A stretch of 39,341 nucleotides of DNA from Microvirga sp. (GTDB lineage: Bacteria > Pseudomonadota > Alphaproteobacteria > Rhizobiales > Beijerinckiaceae): assembly GCA_031181145.1 (NCBI GenBank), contig JAPSLB010000043.1, forward strand, positions 1 to 39,341. Direction: 5' to 3'. The notes beneath the pieces are model-generated. The model was not told where the DNA came from. It saw only the letters and a program-made list of their open reading frames with translations, and ran no database searches. The translations under genes and the position numbers were made by a program. Positions 24,614-34,021 of the stretch are shown here, piece by piece. Position 1 is the first letter of the stretch. Each line of letters opens with the position of its first letter.

Positions 24614-25120
24614 TTACGAGGTCACGACCTCGCCCTCGGGAGCGCCCCGGCCGAGGACGTCCGGCAGCGGGTCGCCGTCCGCCACGAAGCGCATGGACAC
24701 CGAATTCATGCAATAGCGCTCGCCCGTAGGAGGCGGGCCGTCCGGGAACACGTGGCCGAGATGGCCCTCGCAGCGGGCGCAGCGGATCTCGGTGCGGATC
24801 ATGCCGTAGCTCGTGTCGCGCACGAAGGCGATGTGGCTGCGGTCGATGGGATCGAAGAAGCTCGGCCATCCGGTGCCGGACTCGAACTTCGCGCCGGACT
24901 TGAACAGGGGCAGTCCACAGAGGCGGCAGCAATAGGTGCCCTTCTCCTTCGCCTCGTTGAAGATGCCGCAGAAGGGCCGCTCGGTTCCGTGCTCCAGGAG
25001 AACACGCCGCTCTTCGTCGTCGAGATCGTCCACGAGCCTGCGGAATTCCTCGGGGGAGGGGGGCGTCAGATCGAAGCCGGCGCGGGAGCGCTTGCCTTCC
25101 GTGGTGGTCATGTCTGCCAT
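24614..25120 (-). CDS. msrB: Peptide-methionine (R)-S-oxide reductase
   Basis: This 168-residue enzyme repairs methionine-R-sulfoxide in oxidised proteins. The catalytic Cys is C137 in RYCMNSVSMRF. The structural zinc is held by C65/C68 (CRLC) and C114/C117 (CARC). KFESGTGWPSFFDPI and GHLGHVFPDGPPPTGERYC are family signatures. There is no signal peptide, so it is cytoplasmic. AGGAG stands six bases before the ATG. It is inserted, convergent to ribF, between ribF and ileS. Confidence 0.97.
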   Translation of the reverse strand: MADMTTTEGKRSRAGFDLTPPSPEEFRRLVDDLDDEERRVLLEHGTERPFCGIFNEAKEKGTYCCRLCGLPLFKSGAKFESGTGWPSFFDPIDRSHIAFVRDTSYGMIRTEIRCARCEGHLGHVFPDGPPPTGERYCMNSVSMRFVADGDPLPDVLGRGAPEGEVVTS

Positions 25121-25222
25121 GGGTCACTCCTAACCGCGGGTGGGGTCTGGTCCCATACATAGGCAGGCGGCGCCTGAATCACCACGCTTTATTATCCGGC
25201 CCGGCGCTGCTAAAAGGCTCCC

Positions 25223-25297
25223 ATGCCCATGGATTTTCAGGCTCACGCCCCGGCCCGTTTCCGGTCTTCGCGAATTATCGGCCCGGCCCTCGCGTAA
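25223..25297 (+). CDS. Possible leader ORF with Ile-Ile codons ahead of ileS
   Basis: A 24-codon ORF (MPMDFQAHAPARFRSS, then RIIGPALA) has AAAAGG before its ATG and ends 87 bp before the ileS ATG. It contains adjacent isoleucine codons ATT-ATC. Its stop lies in a small hairpin (TCGCG/CGCGA), and a second hairpin GCCCC/GGGGC (25350-25363) follows near the ileS start. Attenuation by Ile supply is conceivable but speculative. The rest of the 264-bp leader shows nothing clear. Confidence 0.2.
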   Translation: MPMDFQAHAPARFRSSRIIGPALA

Positions 25298-25384
25298 CCC
25301 GCGAAGGTCCGGGATCTTTGCCGTTCGCCTCAAATACAGCCTGAATGGAGCCCCGGTCGGGGCCGCTTGGATCGATTGACCGTC

Positions 25385-28333
25385 ATGACCGATAGACCTG
25401 AGAGCCCCGCTCGCGACTATTCCGAAACCCTCTTCCTGCCGCAGACCGACTTTCCCATGCGGGCAGGCCTCCCTCAGCGCGAGCCGCTCTTCCTGGAACG
25501 CTGGAACCGGATGAAGCTCTACGAGCGCCTGCGCGAGGTCCAGAAGGGCCGCACACGCTTCGTGCTTCATGACGGCCCTCCCTATGCCAACGGAAACATC
25601 CATATCGGCCATGCCCTCAACAAGATCCTGAAGGATCTGATCGTCCGCTCGCAGGGGATGCTGGGCTTCGACTCCAACTATGTTCCGGGCTGGGACTGCC
25701 ACGGACTTCCCATCGAGTGGAAGATCGAGGAGGAGTACCGCGCCAAGGGAAAGAACAAGGACGAGGTTGCGATCGTCGAGTTCCGTCGCGAGTGCCGGGC
25801 CTTTGCCGAGAAGTGGATCGACGTGCAGCGTGAGGAGTTCAAGCGCCTCGGCGTCGGCGGCGACTGGGCGAATCCCTACCTCACCATGTCCTATGACGCG
25901 GAAGCGCAGATCGCCCGCGAGATCATCAAGTTCGCGATGAGCGACCAGCTCTACCGCGGCTCGAAGCCGGTCATGTGGTCCTCCGTGGAGAGGACCGCGC
26001 TCGCCGAAGCCGAGGTGGAGTATCACGAGAAGACCTCCACCACGATCTGGGTGAGGTTCAAGATCACCAACACGCTCGACGGCGATCTCGATGGCGCGTC
26101 GGTCGTCATCTGGACGACGACGCCCTGGACGATCCCGGCGAACCGCGCCATCGCCTACGGCGAGAACATCGCCTACGGCCTCTACAAGGTCACGGAGGCC
26201 GCCGAGGACAACTGGGCGAAGGTGGGCGATCGTCTCGTCCTGGCCGACAAGCTCGCGGCGGACGTGTTCGCGGCTGCCCGCGTCGCCGGATACGAGCGCG
26301 TGAAGGACGTGCTGCCGGTGATGATCGAGCGTTGCGCGCATCCGTTCCGTGGTCTCGACGGCGCGGACGGCTACTGGGACTATCCTGTGCCGATGCTGCC
26401 CGCCGACTACGTCACCGACGATGCCGGCACTGGCTTCGTGCATACCGCGCCCGGCCACGGCGCGGACGATTACAACACCTATGTGAAGCACCGTGACGTG
26501 TTCGCCGCCTGCGGGACCCGGGAGGTGCCGCACACGGTGGCGCCGGACTCGTCCTACTTCCCCAACATTCCGCTCTTCGCGGGCGAGCGCATCTATGACG
26601 ACAAGGGCAAGGATGCGGGCGCCAACGAGGCGGTGATCAAAAAGCTCGTGGAGGCTGGCGCGCTGATCGCGCGCGGTCGCCTGAAGCACCAGTATCCGCA
26701 TTCCTGGCGCTCGAAGGGCCCGCTCATCTTCCGCAACACGCCGCAATGGTTCATCTCGATGGACAAGCCGCTCGACGCTCACGGCGACACGCTCCGCCAG
26801 CGGGCTCTGCACGGCATCGAGAGCGTGCAGTGGGTGCCGGAATCCGGCGAGAACCGCATCACCGGAATGATCGCCAACCGTCCCGACTGGGTGGTCTCGC
26901 GCCAGCGCGCCTGGGGCGTGCCGATCGCCGTCTTCGTGAAGAAGGGCACCAACGAGATCCTGAAGGACAGCCAAGTCAACGAGGCCATCGCGGAGGCCTT
27001 CGAGAAGGAGGGCGCCGATGCTTGGTACGCGGATGACGGCTCGCGCTTCCTGAAGGCGGGCGGCTACGATCTGAACGATTACGAGAAGATCGACGACATC
27101 CTCGACGTGTGGTTCGATTCGGGCTGCACGCACGCCTTCGCGCTCGAGAAGCGCCCGGATCTGCAGGTGAGACGCAAGGTCGACGGCGGCCCTGATCGGG
27201 TCATGTATCTCGAGGGTTCCGACCAGCACCGTGGCTGGTTCCACTCGTCGCTCCTGGAAAGCTGCGGCACGCGCGGCCGCCCGCCTTACGACATCGTCGT
27301 CACGCACGGCTTCACGCTCGACGAGCAGGGCCGCAAGATGTCGAAGTCGCTGGGCAACACGGTCGCGCCGCAGGCCGTCATCAAGGAGTACGGCGCCGAC
27401 ATCCTGCGTCTGTGGACGGCCTCGGTGGATTACTGGGACGATCAGCGCATCGGCCCCGAGATCATCAAGACGACTGCTGAGACCTATCGCAAGCTGCGCA
27501 ACACGATCCGCTGGATGCTGGGCTCGCTCGCTCACTTCCGCGAGACGGACAAGGTCGAATTCGAGGCCATGCCAGAACTGGAGCGGTTCGTGCTCCATCG
27601 TCTCGTGGAGCTCGACGGCGAGATGCGCGAGGCCTATGCGAGCTACGACTACAAGCGCGTCGTTGCGTTGCTCAACTCCTTCATGACCACGGATCTGTCG
27701 GCGTTCTACTTCGACGTGCGCAAGGACACGCTCTACTGCGACCCGATCTCGAGCGTCGCGCGCAAGAGCGCGCTCACCGTCATCGACCAGACTTTCCGCT
27801 GCGTGGTGACCTGGATCGCCCCGATCCTGGCGTTCACGGCGGAGGAGGCCTGGCTCGCGCGGTTCCCGAACGCGGAATCCGTGCATCTCGAAACCTTCCC
27901 TGAAGTGCCTGCCGAGTGGCGCAACGACGCGCTCGCCGAGCGTTGGGCCAAGGTGCGCCGCGTTCGCCGCGTCGTCACCGGCGCGTTGGAAATCGAGCGG
28001 GCGCAGAAGCGCATTGGTGCGAGCCTCGAGGCGGCTCCTGTCGTGCACATCGCCGACGAGAGCCTCTTCCAGGCCGTTCAGGGGCTCGACATGGCCGAGA
28101 TCTGCATCACCTCGGCCATCCGGGTGGTGCAGGGCGAGGGGCCCGCAGAGGCCTTCCGTCTCGAGGACGTGAAGGGCGTCGCCGTGGTGCCCGAACTCGC
28201 CAAAGGCCGCAAATGCGCCCGTTCCTGGAAGGTGACGCCCGAGGTGGGGAGCGATCCGGATTATCCGGACGTGACGCCCCGCGATGCGGCGGCCCTCCGC
28301 GAATGGGACCGGCTGAAGGCGGCTGCGGAATGA
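25385..28333 (+). CDS. ileS: Isoleucyl-tRNA synthetase
   Basis: This 982-residue class I synthetase charges tRNA-Ile in the cytoplasm. The HIGH motif is HIGH (73-76, in [16 protein letters not shown]) and KMSKS is at 651-655 ([12 protein letters not shown]). The [15 protein letters not shown] stretch marks the CP1 editing domain. The C-terminal zinc knuckle of E. coli IleS is reduced: [11 protein letters not shown] keeps one Cys of the first CxxC and the second pair is absent, so the tail probably binds no zinc. I took the ATG at 25385 because [19 protein letters not shown] matches alphaproteobacterial IleS N-termini; two in-frame TTG codons lie 9 and 18 bases upstream. Its TGA overlaps the lspA ATG (ATGA). 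Confidence 0.97.
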   Translation: MTDRPESPARDYSETLFLPQTDFPMRAGLPQREPLFLERWNRMKLYERLREVQKGRTRFVLHDGPPYANGNIHIGHALNKILKDLIVRSQGMLGFDSNYVPGWDCHGLPIEWKIEEEYRAKGKNKDEVAIVEFRRECRAFAEKWIDVQREEFKRLGVGGDWANPYLTMSYDAEAQIAREIIKFAMSDQLYRGSKPVMWSSVERTALAEAEVEYHEKTSTTIWVRFKITNTLDGDLDGASVVIWTTTPWTIPANRAIAYGENIAYGLYKVTEAAEDNWAKVGDRLVLADKLAADVFAAARVAGYERVKDVLPVMIERCAHPFRGLDGADGYWDYPVPMLPADYVTDDAGTGFVHTAPGHGADDYNTYVKHRDVFAACGTREVPHTVAPDSSYFPNIPLFAGERIYDDKGKDAGANEAVIKKLVEAGALIARGRLKHQYPHSWRSKGPLIFRNTPQWFISMDKPLDAHGDTLRQRALHGIESVQWVPESGENRITGMIANRPDWVVSRQRAWGVPIAVFVKKGTNEILKDSQVNEAIAEAFEKEGADAWYADDGSRFLKAGGYDLNDYEKIDDILDVWFDSGCTHAFALEKRPDLQVRRKVDGGPDRVMYLEGSDQHRGWFHSSLLESCGTRGRPPYDIVVTHGFTLDEQGRKMSKSLGNTVAPQAVIKEYGADILRLWTASVDYWDDQRIGPEIIKTTAETYRKLRNTIRWMLGSLAHFRETDKVEFEAMPELERFVLHRLVELDGEMREAYASYDYKRVVALLNSFMTTDLSAFYFDVRKDTLYCDPISSVARKSALTVIDQTFRCVVTWIAPILAFTAEEAWLARFPNAESVHLETFPEVPAEWRNDALAERWAKVRRVRRVVTGALEIERAQKRIGASLEAAPVVHIADESLFQAVQGLDMAEICITSAIRVVQGEGPAEAFRLEDVKGVAVVPELAKGRKCARSWKVTPEVGSDPDYPDVTPRDAAALREWDRLKAAAE

Positions 28334-28947
28334 TCGGAGGCGAAGACTCCCAGGCGCCGAGGTCCGGCCCGAGCGCCAAAGAAAAGGCTCCGCAGCGTCC
28401 TCGCGCTGCGGCCAAACCCCGCGCCTCCACAGGCGGAGCGAGGTCCCGCCCCGCCCGGATCGGCCTCTCGGCGGCGGCGATCCTCGGATTTTCCGCTGCC
28501 CTGATCACCCTGATCCTCGACCAGGCGACCAAGATCTACACCCTCTTCGTCTACGATCTGCCCCTGAGGGAGCCGGTGGAGTTCGCCCCCTTCATCAACC
28601 TGATCGTGGTCTGGAACAGGGGCATCTCCTATGGCCTTTTCCAGCAGGACGGGAACTTGGGCCGCTGGATCCTGATCGTCGTCTCGATCCTGGCAGCCGT
28701 CGGATTGTCGTTGTGGATCCGGCGTACCGAGGCCAAGCTCCTGGCGACATCCCTCGGATTGATCGTCGGCGGGGCGATCGGAAACGTGGTCGATCGGCTG
28801 GCCTACGGGGCCGTGTTCGATTTCATCCAGTTCCACATAGGGGACTGGTCCTGGTACGTGTTCAACGTGGCGGACGCGGCCATCGTTGCGGGTGTGATTG
28901 GATTGCTTTATGACTCCTTTGTCCTGGAAGGGCGACGGGGCCGGTAA
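28330..28947 (+). CDS. lspA: Prolipoprotein signal peptidase (signal peptidase II)
   Basis: This 205-residue inner-membrane aspartic protease removes lipoprotein signal peptides. Four hydrophobic helices (~48-68, ~88-97, ~113-131, ~180-198) carry the family motifs [39 protein letters not shown] and FNVADAAI. The catalytic Asp residues should be D164 (VFDF) and D182 (VAD). A basic, Pro/Ala-rich cytoplasmic extension of ~45 residues precedes the usual start; it has no counterpart in the ~160-residue E. coli enzyme. Its ATG overlaps the ileS stop (ATGA), so the two are coupled. Confidence 0.95.
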   Translation: MIGGEDSQAPRSGPSAKEKAPQRPRAAAKPRASTGGARSRPARIGLSAAAILGFSAALITLILDQATKIYTLFVYDLPLREPVEFAPFINLIVVWNRGISYGLFQQDGNLGRWILIVVSILAAVGLSLWIRRTEAKLLATSLGLIVGGAIGNVVDRLAYGAVFDFIQFHIGDWSWYVFNVADAAIVAGVIGLLYDSFVLEGRRGR

Positions 28948-29037
28948 TGCCCGAGCTGCCGGACAAGCTGCCTTATGTTCGCCCTAAAGAGCGATCAGGC
29001 GTTCCAGGCATCAATGGGAAACAATGGTGGGTGTGCC

Positions 29038-29682
29038 ATGAAGGGAATGAGAATCTTTGGCTTCGCGGGTGCTTTGGCGCTCCTGTTCGCCGCATCGTCC
29101 GCTTCGGCGCAGGAGGGCGAGGTCGTGAAGAGCCTGCTCGGGAGCATGGGCATCATTCCCAAGGAGAAGGAGCCGATCATCTACAACGAGCGCGCTCCTC
29201 TCGTGCTGCCGCCCAGCATGGATCTGCCGCCGCCGGCCGCCCCCAACGGAGCCGAGGCGAACAGCGCCAACTGGCCCAAGGATCCGGACGTGGCTGCCCG
29301 CCGCAAGGCTGCCAGAGAGGCCAGAACCCCTTACACGGAATCCGAGCTTTACAAGCTCAGCGAAGGCAGGCGTCTCTCCATCGACGAGATCCGCGCCGGC
29401 CGCGACCCGAACAGCCGCGATGCGCTTCCGCAGCCTTCTTCGGGAGGCTGGGGCAAAGAGAACAGCCGTATGACGCCGGATGAGCTGCGTTCGTTCGGGA
29501 CGAGCAAGAAGGTCGAGCTTGAGGGCGATGGCCTGGAGCGCCGGTACCTGAGCGATCCGCCGCAGAGTCTCTTGAAGGCTGCCCCCGGCGCGCCTCTCAG
29601 GGCCTCCGCCGACCCCAAACCCACGGGTGATCCCGACAGCCCGCAAGCCTTCATCCAGCAACAGCAGCAGCGCAGGCAGTAA
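29038..29682 (+). CDS. Exported BamF/DUF3035-like protein
   Basis: This 214-residue protein has a signal peptide (MRIFGFAGALALLFAASSASAQ) and is otherwise low in hydrophobic stretches. The segment YNERAPLVLPPSMDLPPPAAP (~49-69) resembles the N-terminal signature of DUF3035 proteins. DUF3035 has been linked to BamF, an alphaproteobacterial subunit of the outer-membrane beta-barrel assembly machinery. The gene order lspA - this gene - M16 - M16 agrees with what I recall for DUF3035 loci. Unlike BamF lipoproteins it has no lipobox cysteine. The C-terminus is Gln-rich (IQQQQQRRQ). I chose the ATG at 29038; ATGs at 29014 and 29047 are alternatives. The BamF link is tentative. Confidence 0.6.
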   Translation: MKGMRIFGFAGALALLFAASSASAQEGEVVKSLLGSMGIIPKEKEPIIYNERAPLVLPPSMDLPPPAAPNGAEANSANWPKDPDVAARRKAAREARTPYTESELYKLSEGRRLSIDEIRAGRDPNSRDALPQPSSGGWGKENSRMTPDELRSFGTSKKVELEGDGLERRYLSDPPQSLLKAAPGAPLRASADPKPTGDPDSPQAFIQQQQQRRQ

Positions 29683-29711
29683 CGCATTGTCACCGCGCTC
29701 ATTCTTTATTC

Positions 29712-29744
29712 TTCAGGCGAACGGGCTCCCCCGCTTCGCCTGAA
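29712..29744. repeat. Strong stem-loop downstream of the BamF-like gene
   Basis: TTCAGGCGAA (29712-29721) pairs perfectly with TTCGCCTGAA (29735-29744). The stem is extended by CGGG/CCCG inside. No T-tract follows on the plus strand, so it is an imperfect terminator, or an RNA 3'-end stabiliser, 30 bp after the stop codon. Confidence 0.55.
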
Positions 29745-29855
29745 AACGTTCTAGGGGCCTGGCAAGGCCAAGCCTGCTCGTGCCCTCAGACGCAAACCAT
29801 GTCGCACCAAAAGGTGCCCTGCCTCGCTTGCGTGCTTGCTCAATTGGACTATGCC

Positions 29856-29873
29856 CGTAGGAGTTATCCTACG
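29856..29873. promoter_or_regulatory. Palindrome upstream of the M16 pair
   Basis: CGTAGGA (29856-29862) and TCCTACG (29867-29873) flank GTTA, forming a perfect 7-bp inverted repeat 33 bp before the ATG of the first peptidase gene. It sits where an operator or a 5'-UTR hairpin would be. The rest of 29683-29905 contains the stem-loop above and no gene. Confidence 0.4.
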
Positions 29874-29905
29874 AAATGATTTGATGCTTCCAAGGTTGAA
29901 CCGTC

Positions 29906-31237
29906 ATGAAGACTGCCTCCAAGCCCATCCTTAGAGCCGACGCCTCGTCCTTCGGGCGCACGGAAGGCAGCGGCCCGGATCTATCCTCCTTCACGCTCGA
30001 CAACGGTCTCGATGTAGTGGTGATTCCCGATCACCGCGCTCCTGTCGTCACGCACATGATGTGGTACCGCAACGGTTCCGCGGATGATCCGATCGGTCAG
30101 TCGGGCATCGCGCATTTTCTCGAGCACCTGATGTTCAAGGGCACCGAGAAACATCCCGCGGGTGAGTTTTCGAAAGTGGTGTCCGGCCTCGGCGGTCAGG
30201 AGAATGCCTTCACGTCGTTCGACTACACGGCCTATTTCCAGCGTGTCGCGCGCGAGAAGCTGAAGGTCATGATGGAGTTTGAATCGGACCGGATGACCAA
30301 TCTGCTGCTCGAGGAATCCGTGATCGGTCCCGAGCGCGACGTCGTGCTGGAAGAGCGCCGCATGCGCGTGGAAACGGATCCCTCCGCCCAGCTGTCCGAA
30401 GCCATGGCCGCTTCGCTCTTCGTGCACCATCCCTACGGAATTCCGATCATCGGCTGGATGCACGAGATCGAGACGCTCAACCGCGAGCATGCTCTCGATT
30501 ACTACAAGCGTTTCTATACGCCGGAGAACGGCATCCTGGTGGTCGCCGGCGACGTGACGGCCGACGAGGTGCGTCGCCTGGCCGATGCCACCTATGGCCG
30601 CATCGCTCCGCAGGGCAAGCGCCCGGTGCGCGTGCGCCCGCGCGAGCCCGAGCCCGTGGCCGCCCGCCACATCACGGTGGCCGATCCAAAGGTGGAGCAG
30701 CCGACGTTGCAGCGGCTCTATCTCGTACCCTCCTGCCGCACGGCTACCCAGCGCGATTGCTATGCCCTCGAGCTTCTCGCCGAAGTGATCGGCGGCGGTC
30801 CGACGTCGTATCTCTACCGGGAGCTCGTGCTGGAACGCGGCATCGCCGTGAATGCGGGAGCTTGGTACATGTCCTCCTCCATGGAAGATACGCGCTTCTG
30901 CGTCTATGCGGTTCCGGCCGAGGGCGTCTCGCTGTCGGCGCTCGAAGAGGCGGTGGACGCGGTGCTCAAGACCATTCCGGCCGAGGCGCTGGATGCCGAT
31001 TCCATCGAACGCGCCAAGACGCGCCTGGTGGCCGAGACGATCTATTCCACCGACAGCCAGTCGTCGCTCGCACGTATTTACGGTTCGGCTCTCGCCATCG
31101 GGGAGACGATCGAGGACGTACGCCGCTGGCCGGTGGAAATCGAGACCGTGCTCAAGGAAGACCTAGCTTCCGTTGCCGAGCGCTATCTCGTCGCCCGTCG
31201 TTCGGTGACGGGCTATCTGCAGAAGTCGGCCTCTTGA
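29906..31237 (+). CDS. M16-family zinc metallopeptidase, catalytic subunit
   Basis: This 443-residue pitrilysin/PqqF-type protease has the inverted zinc motif HxxEH at H70-F-L-E73-H74 (GIAHFLEHLMFKGT). The distal zinc ligand is E150 (VVLEERRMR), 76 residues later, the classic spacing. The C-terminal half is the M16_C domain. No clear signal peptide is seen, although relatives are often periplasmic. It is followed 26 bp later by a paralogue that has lost the active site; such pairs form heterodimeric clam-shell peptidases in which the second subunit helps hold the substrate. The natural substrate is unknown. A weak AAGG precedes the ATG. Confidence 0.93.
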   Translation: MKTASKPILRADASSFGRTEGSGPDLSSFTLDNGLDVVVIPDHRAPVVTHMMWYRNGSADDPIGQSGIAHFLEHLMFKGTEKHPAGEFSKVVSGLGGQENAFTSFDYTAYFQRVAREKLKVMMEFESDRMTNLLLEESVIGPERDVVLEERRMRVETDPSAQLSEAMAASLFVHHPYGIPIIGWMHEIETLNREHALDYYKRFYTPENGILVVAGDVTADEVRRLADATYGRIAPQGKRPVRVRPREPEPVAARHITVADPKVEQPTLQRLYLVPSCRTATQRDCYALELLAEVIGGGPTSYLYRELVLERGIAVNAGAWYMSSSMEDTRFCVYAVPAEGVSLSALEEAVDAVLKTIPAEALDADSIERAKTRLVAETIYSTDSQSSLARIYGSALAIGETIEDVRRWPVEIETVLKEDLASVAERYLVARRSVTGYLQKSAS

Positions 31238-31263
31238 CCGCCTGCTTGAACTTCGAGGTAAAG

Positions 31264-32541
31264 ATGACCGCTTCCGTTGAAACCCTGTCCTCGTCCCCCA
31301 TGACCGTGAAGGCGCTGACCTCCGCACGGGGTGTCGAGGCCTGGCACGTCGAATCCGACGTGGTGCCGCTGATCTCGGTGTCCTTCATCTTCGATGGGGG
31401 CTCCGCGCATGATCCCGAAACCAAGCCCGGCGTCGCGCAGATGCTGGCGCGCCTGCTCGACGAGGGCGCAGGGGAGTACGATTCCGACGCCTTCCAGGAA
31501 CGTCTGGCGGCGCGCGCCATCGAGCTCTCCTTCAACGCGGGCAACGATGCCATCGGCGGCTCGCTGAAGACGCTCGTCAAGCATGCGGACGAAGCCTTCG
31601 AGCTGCTGCGCCTCGCGCTTGTCGAACCGCGCTTCGATCAGGATGCCATCGAGCGGGTGCGCGCTCAGACCATCGCGGGCCTGCGCTATCAGCAGAACGA
31701 TCCCAGCGTCATGGCCACACGCCGCTTCTTCGAGGAGGGTTTCTCCGGCCATCCCTATGGCCGCCCGACCTCAGGCACACCCGAGAGCGTGGCCGCGATC
31801 ACCCGTGACGATCTTGTCGCCATGCATCGCGCCATGATCGCGCGCGGTCGCGTGAAGATCGCCGTCGTCGGGGCCATCTCGGCCGACAATCTGTCGGTGC
31901 TTCTCGACAAGGTCTTCGGTTCGCTGCCCGAAGCGAAGCCGCTCTCCGTCATAGAGACGGTGGCGCTGCAGAAGATCGGCTCGCGCATCGTCGTCGATCT
32001 CGAAGTGCCGCAATCCGTCATCCGCTTCGGCACGCCGGGAGTCGCTTGGCGCGATCCCGGATTCATCCCGGCCTATGTGCTCAATCATATTTTCGGCGGC
32101 GGCTCCTTCACCTCGCGTCTCTTCCAGGAAGTGCGCGAGAAGCGCGGCCTCGCCTACAGCGTGGGCACCTCCCTGGTGAGTTATCGCGCTGCCGCCATGA
32201 CCTGGGGCTACACCGCCACAAAGAACGAGCGCGTGGTGGAATGTCTCGACGTGATCGCCGGCGAGATGTCTCGCCTCAAGGAAGAGGGCCCCTCCGACGA
32301 GGAGCTGCAGAAGGCGAAGGATTACCTGATCGGTTCCTACGCGCTCGGCTTCGACACCTCGACCAAGATCGCGCACACCCTGGCACAGATCGCGTTCGAA
32401 GGGCTCGGGATCGACTATATCGGTCGTCGTAATGCCTTGGTGGCCGCCGTCACGCAGGCCGACATCCGCAAGGCTGCGGCACGCGTCTACGACGACGGCA
32501 GGATGCTGACCGTCATCGCAGGACGACCGACGGGGCTCTAA
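31264..32541 (+). CDS. M16-family peptidase-like protein, inactive partner subunit
   Basis: This 425-residue paralogue of the preceding gene has the HxxEH motif replaced: the aligned GVAQMLARLLDEG has Q59, A62 and R63 where His, Glu and His should be. It therefore cannot bind zinc in the usual way. The substrate-binding Arg/Tyr segment of the C-terminal domain is kept (REKRGLAYSVGTSLV), as is GGGSFTSRLFQE. This is the expected pattern of an M16 heterodimer with one catalytic and one R/Y subunit. The ATG at 31264 has GAGG five bases upstream; longer versions overlap the first M16 gene out of frame. Confidence 0.93.
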   Translation: MTASVETLSSSPMTVKALTSARGVEAWHVESDVVPLISVSFIFDGGSAHDPETKPGVAQMLARLLDEGAGEYDSDAFQERLAARAIELSFNAGNDAIGGSLKTLVKHADEAFELLRLALVEPRFDQDAIERVRAQTIAGLRYQQNDPSVMATRRFFEEGFSGHPYGRPTSGTPESVAAITRDDLVAMHRAMIARGRVKIAVVGAISADNLSVLLDKVFGSLPEAKPLSVIETVALQKIGSRIVVDLEVPQSVIRFGTPGVAWRDPGFIPAYVLNHIFGGGSFTSRLFQEVREKRGLAYSVGTSLVSYRAAAMTWGYTATKNERVVECLDVIAGEMSRLKEEGPSDEELQKAKDYLIGSYALGFDTSTKIAHTLAQIAFEGLGIDYIGRRNALVAAVTQADIRKAAARVYDDGRMLTVIAGRPTGL

Positions 32542-32562
32542 CTTCACCCGAGCAGCACACGA

Positions 32563-32590
32563 GAAGAGGGAGCCCATGGGCTCCCTCTTC
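32563..32590. terminator. 28-bp perfect palindrome after the M16 operon
   Basis: The 14-base half site GAAGAGGGAGCCCA (32563-32576) is followed directly by its exact reverse complement (32577-32590). It lies 21 bp after the M16 stop codon and can form a strong hairpin. There is no T-run behind it, so it is terminator-like rather than canonical. It also contains the ATG of a spurious longer pgi frame. Confidence 0.6.
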
Positions 32591-32689
32591 GCATCGGGGT
32601 CCGGCAAGGACTTGATCCTGTGCTCTAGCCGCCATGCCGTCTCTGCCCTAAAGTTCGTCCATCTTCATGGAACGAGACGGAGTACCCGC

Positions 32690-34006
32690 ATGGCCTTACA
32701 GCAATTGATCGATCTCGCCCTGGAAGCCAACATCGGGGAGGGCGGTCTTTCGCAGCGGGCATTCGAGGCGTCCCTGGAGGCTGTGAGCGAGGCCATGAGG
32801 CGGCTTTCGGATGACGATGCGTCCGGTCGCCTGCCGCTGCTCCACATGCCGCGCACCACGGACGACCTGGCCTCCGTCAAGGAGGCGGCCGCCTGGCTGC
32901 GCCTCGATGCGACGGATGTGGTGTTTCTCGGCACCGGCGGATCGAGCCTGGGCGGGCAGACCCTGGCTCAGCTGAAGGACTATGCCGTGCCGGGGGTCGG
33001 CCGCTTCACCGAGAGCCCGCGCGTTCACTTCCTCGACAATCTCGACCCCATCACCTTCGATCATGTGCTGCACAAGCTGCCGCTGTCGTCGACGCGCTTC
33101 GTGGCGATTTCCAAGTCCGGCGGCACGGGCGAGACCCTGATGCAGACGATCGCGGTGCTTTCCGCGCTCCACAAGGCGGGCCTGAAGGCTCTGCCCAAGG
33201 ACATGTTCCTCGGCCTGTCCGAGCCGCGCAAGGATGGCGGCAGGAACGCCCTTCGCGACCTTCTGGAGCCTGAGGGCGTGCGTTTCCTGGAGCATCACAC
33301 GGGCGTCGGCGGGCGCTATTCGGTTCTCACCAACGTGGGCCTTCTGCCCGCAGCGGTTCTGGGCCTCGACATCGCGGCCATCCGGCAGGGGGCGGCGGAG
33401 GCTTACGATCCCCTCCGCAACGGCGGCGCTGCGGCTGATGCGCCGGCCGCCCTCGGCGCCGCGCTCAATGTGACCGCCGCCAAGGAGGGCAAGGGCATAG
33501 CCGTCACCATGGCCTATGCGGATCGCCTGGAGCGCTTCACCCGCTGGTGGGTGCAGCTCTGGGCCGAGAGCATCGGCAAGGACGGCAAGGGCACCCAGCC
33601 CGTCGCCGCCATCGGCCCGGTCGATCAGCACAGCCAACTCCAGCTCTATCTCGCGGGTCCCAACGACAAGCTCTTCACCGTGCTGACCACCGGCGTGGCG
33701 GGCCAGGGGCCGCTCATGGACGAGAAGCTCGCCAAACGCGCAGGCGAGGCGGCCTTCGGAGGAAAGCGGATCGGCGATCTCGTAGCCGCGCAGGGGCGCG
33801 CCACAGCCGATACGCTGGCCAGGAACGGCCGCCCGACCCGGCGCATCCATATCGAGAAGCTCGACGAGCGCGCCGTGGGCGAATTGCTGATGCACTTCAT
33901 GCTGGAGACCATCCTCACCGGCTATGCGCTCGGCGTCGATCCGTTCGACCAACCGGCCGTGGAAGAGGGCAAGATCCTCGCCAAGCAGTATCTGGCGCAG
34001 GGGTGA
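32690..34006 (+). CDS. pgi: Glucose-6-phosphate isomerase
   Basis: This 438-residue enzyme interconverts glucose-6-phosphate and fructose-6-phosphate. The sugar-phosphate (SIS) loops VVFLGTGGSSLGGQTL and FVAISKSGGTGETLMQ are clear. Further support comes from GGRYSVLTNVGLLPAAVLG, the GPVDQHSQLQLYLAGPNDK segment and the C-terminal VDPFDQPAVEEGKILAKQYL with the catalytic-lysine-like region. It is about 100 residues shorter than the E. coli enzyme, as is usual for a compact bacterial form. The ATG at 32690 has CGGAG upstream; the frame can be extended to 32576 but that start lies in a terminator-like palindrome. Confidence 0.94.
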   Translation: MALQQLIDLALEANIGEGGLSQRAFEASLEAVSEAMRRLSDDDASGRLPLLHMPRTTDDLASVKEAAAWLRLDATDVVFLGTGGSSLGGQTLAQLKDYAVPGVGRFTESPRVHFLDNLDPITFDHVLHKLPLSSTRFVAISKSGGTGETLMQTIAVLSALHKAGLKALPKDMFLGLSEPRKDGGRNALRDLLEPEGVRFLEHHTGVGGRYSVLTNVGLLPAAVLGLDIAAIRQGAAEAYDPLRNGGAAADAPAALGAALNVTAAKEGKGIAVTMAYADRLERFTRWWVQLWAESIGKDGKGTQPVAAIGPVDQHSQLQLYLAGPNDKLFTVLTTGVAGQGPLMDEKLAKRAGEAAFGGKRIGDLVAAQGRATADTLARNGRPTRRIHIEKLDERAVGELLMHFMLETILTGYALGVDPFDQPAVEEGKILAKQYLAQG

Positions 34007-34021
34007 AGGGCTGTCTTGTCT

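Noticed and set aside
25140..25379. 79-codon plus-strand frame in the ileS leader
   Set aside because: It is Pro/Arg-rich, without a ribosome site or similarity; the frame ends at the ileS start by chance.
25130..28048. A 972-codon open frame on the minus strand opposite ileS
   Set aside because: It is antisense to a certain gene, Arg/His-rich, without domain resemblance. Long shadow frames are expected in GC-rich DNA.
28947..29483. Plus-strand frame of 178 codons whose ATG overlaps the lspA stop
   Set aside because: The coupling looks attractive, but the product is Arg/Gly/Gln-rich and out of frame with the BamF-like gene, which has a signal peptide and family signature.
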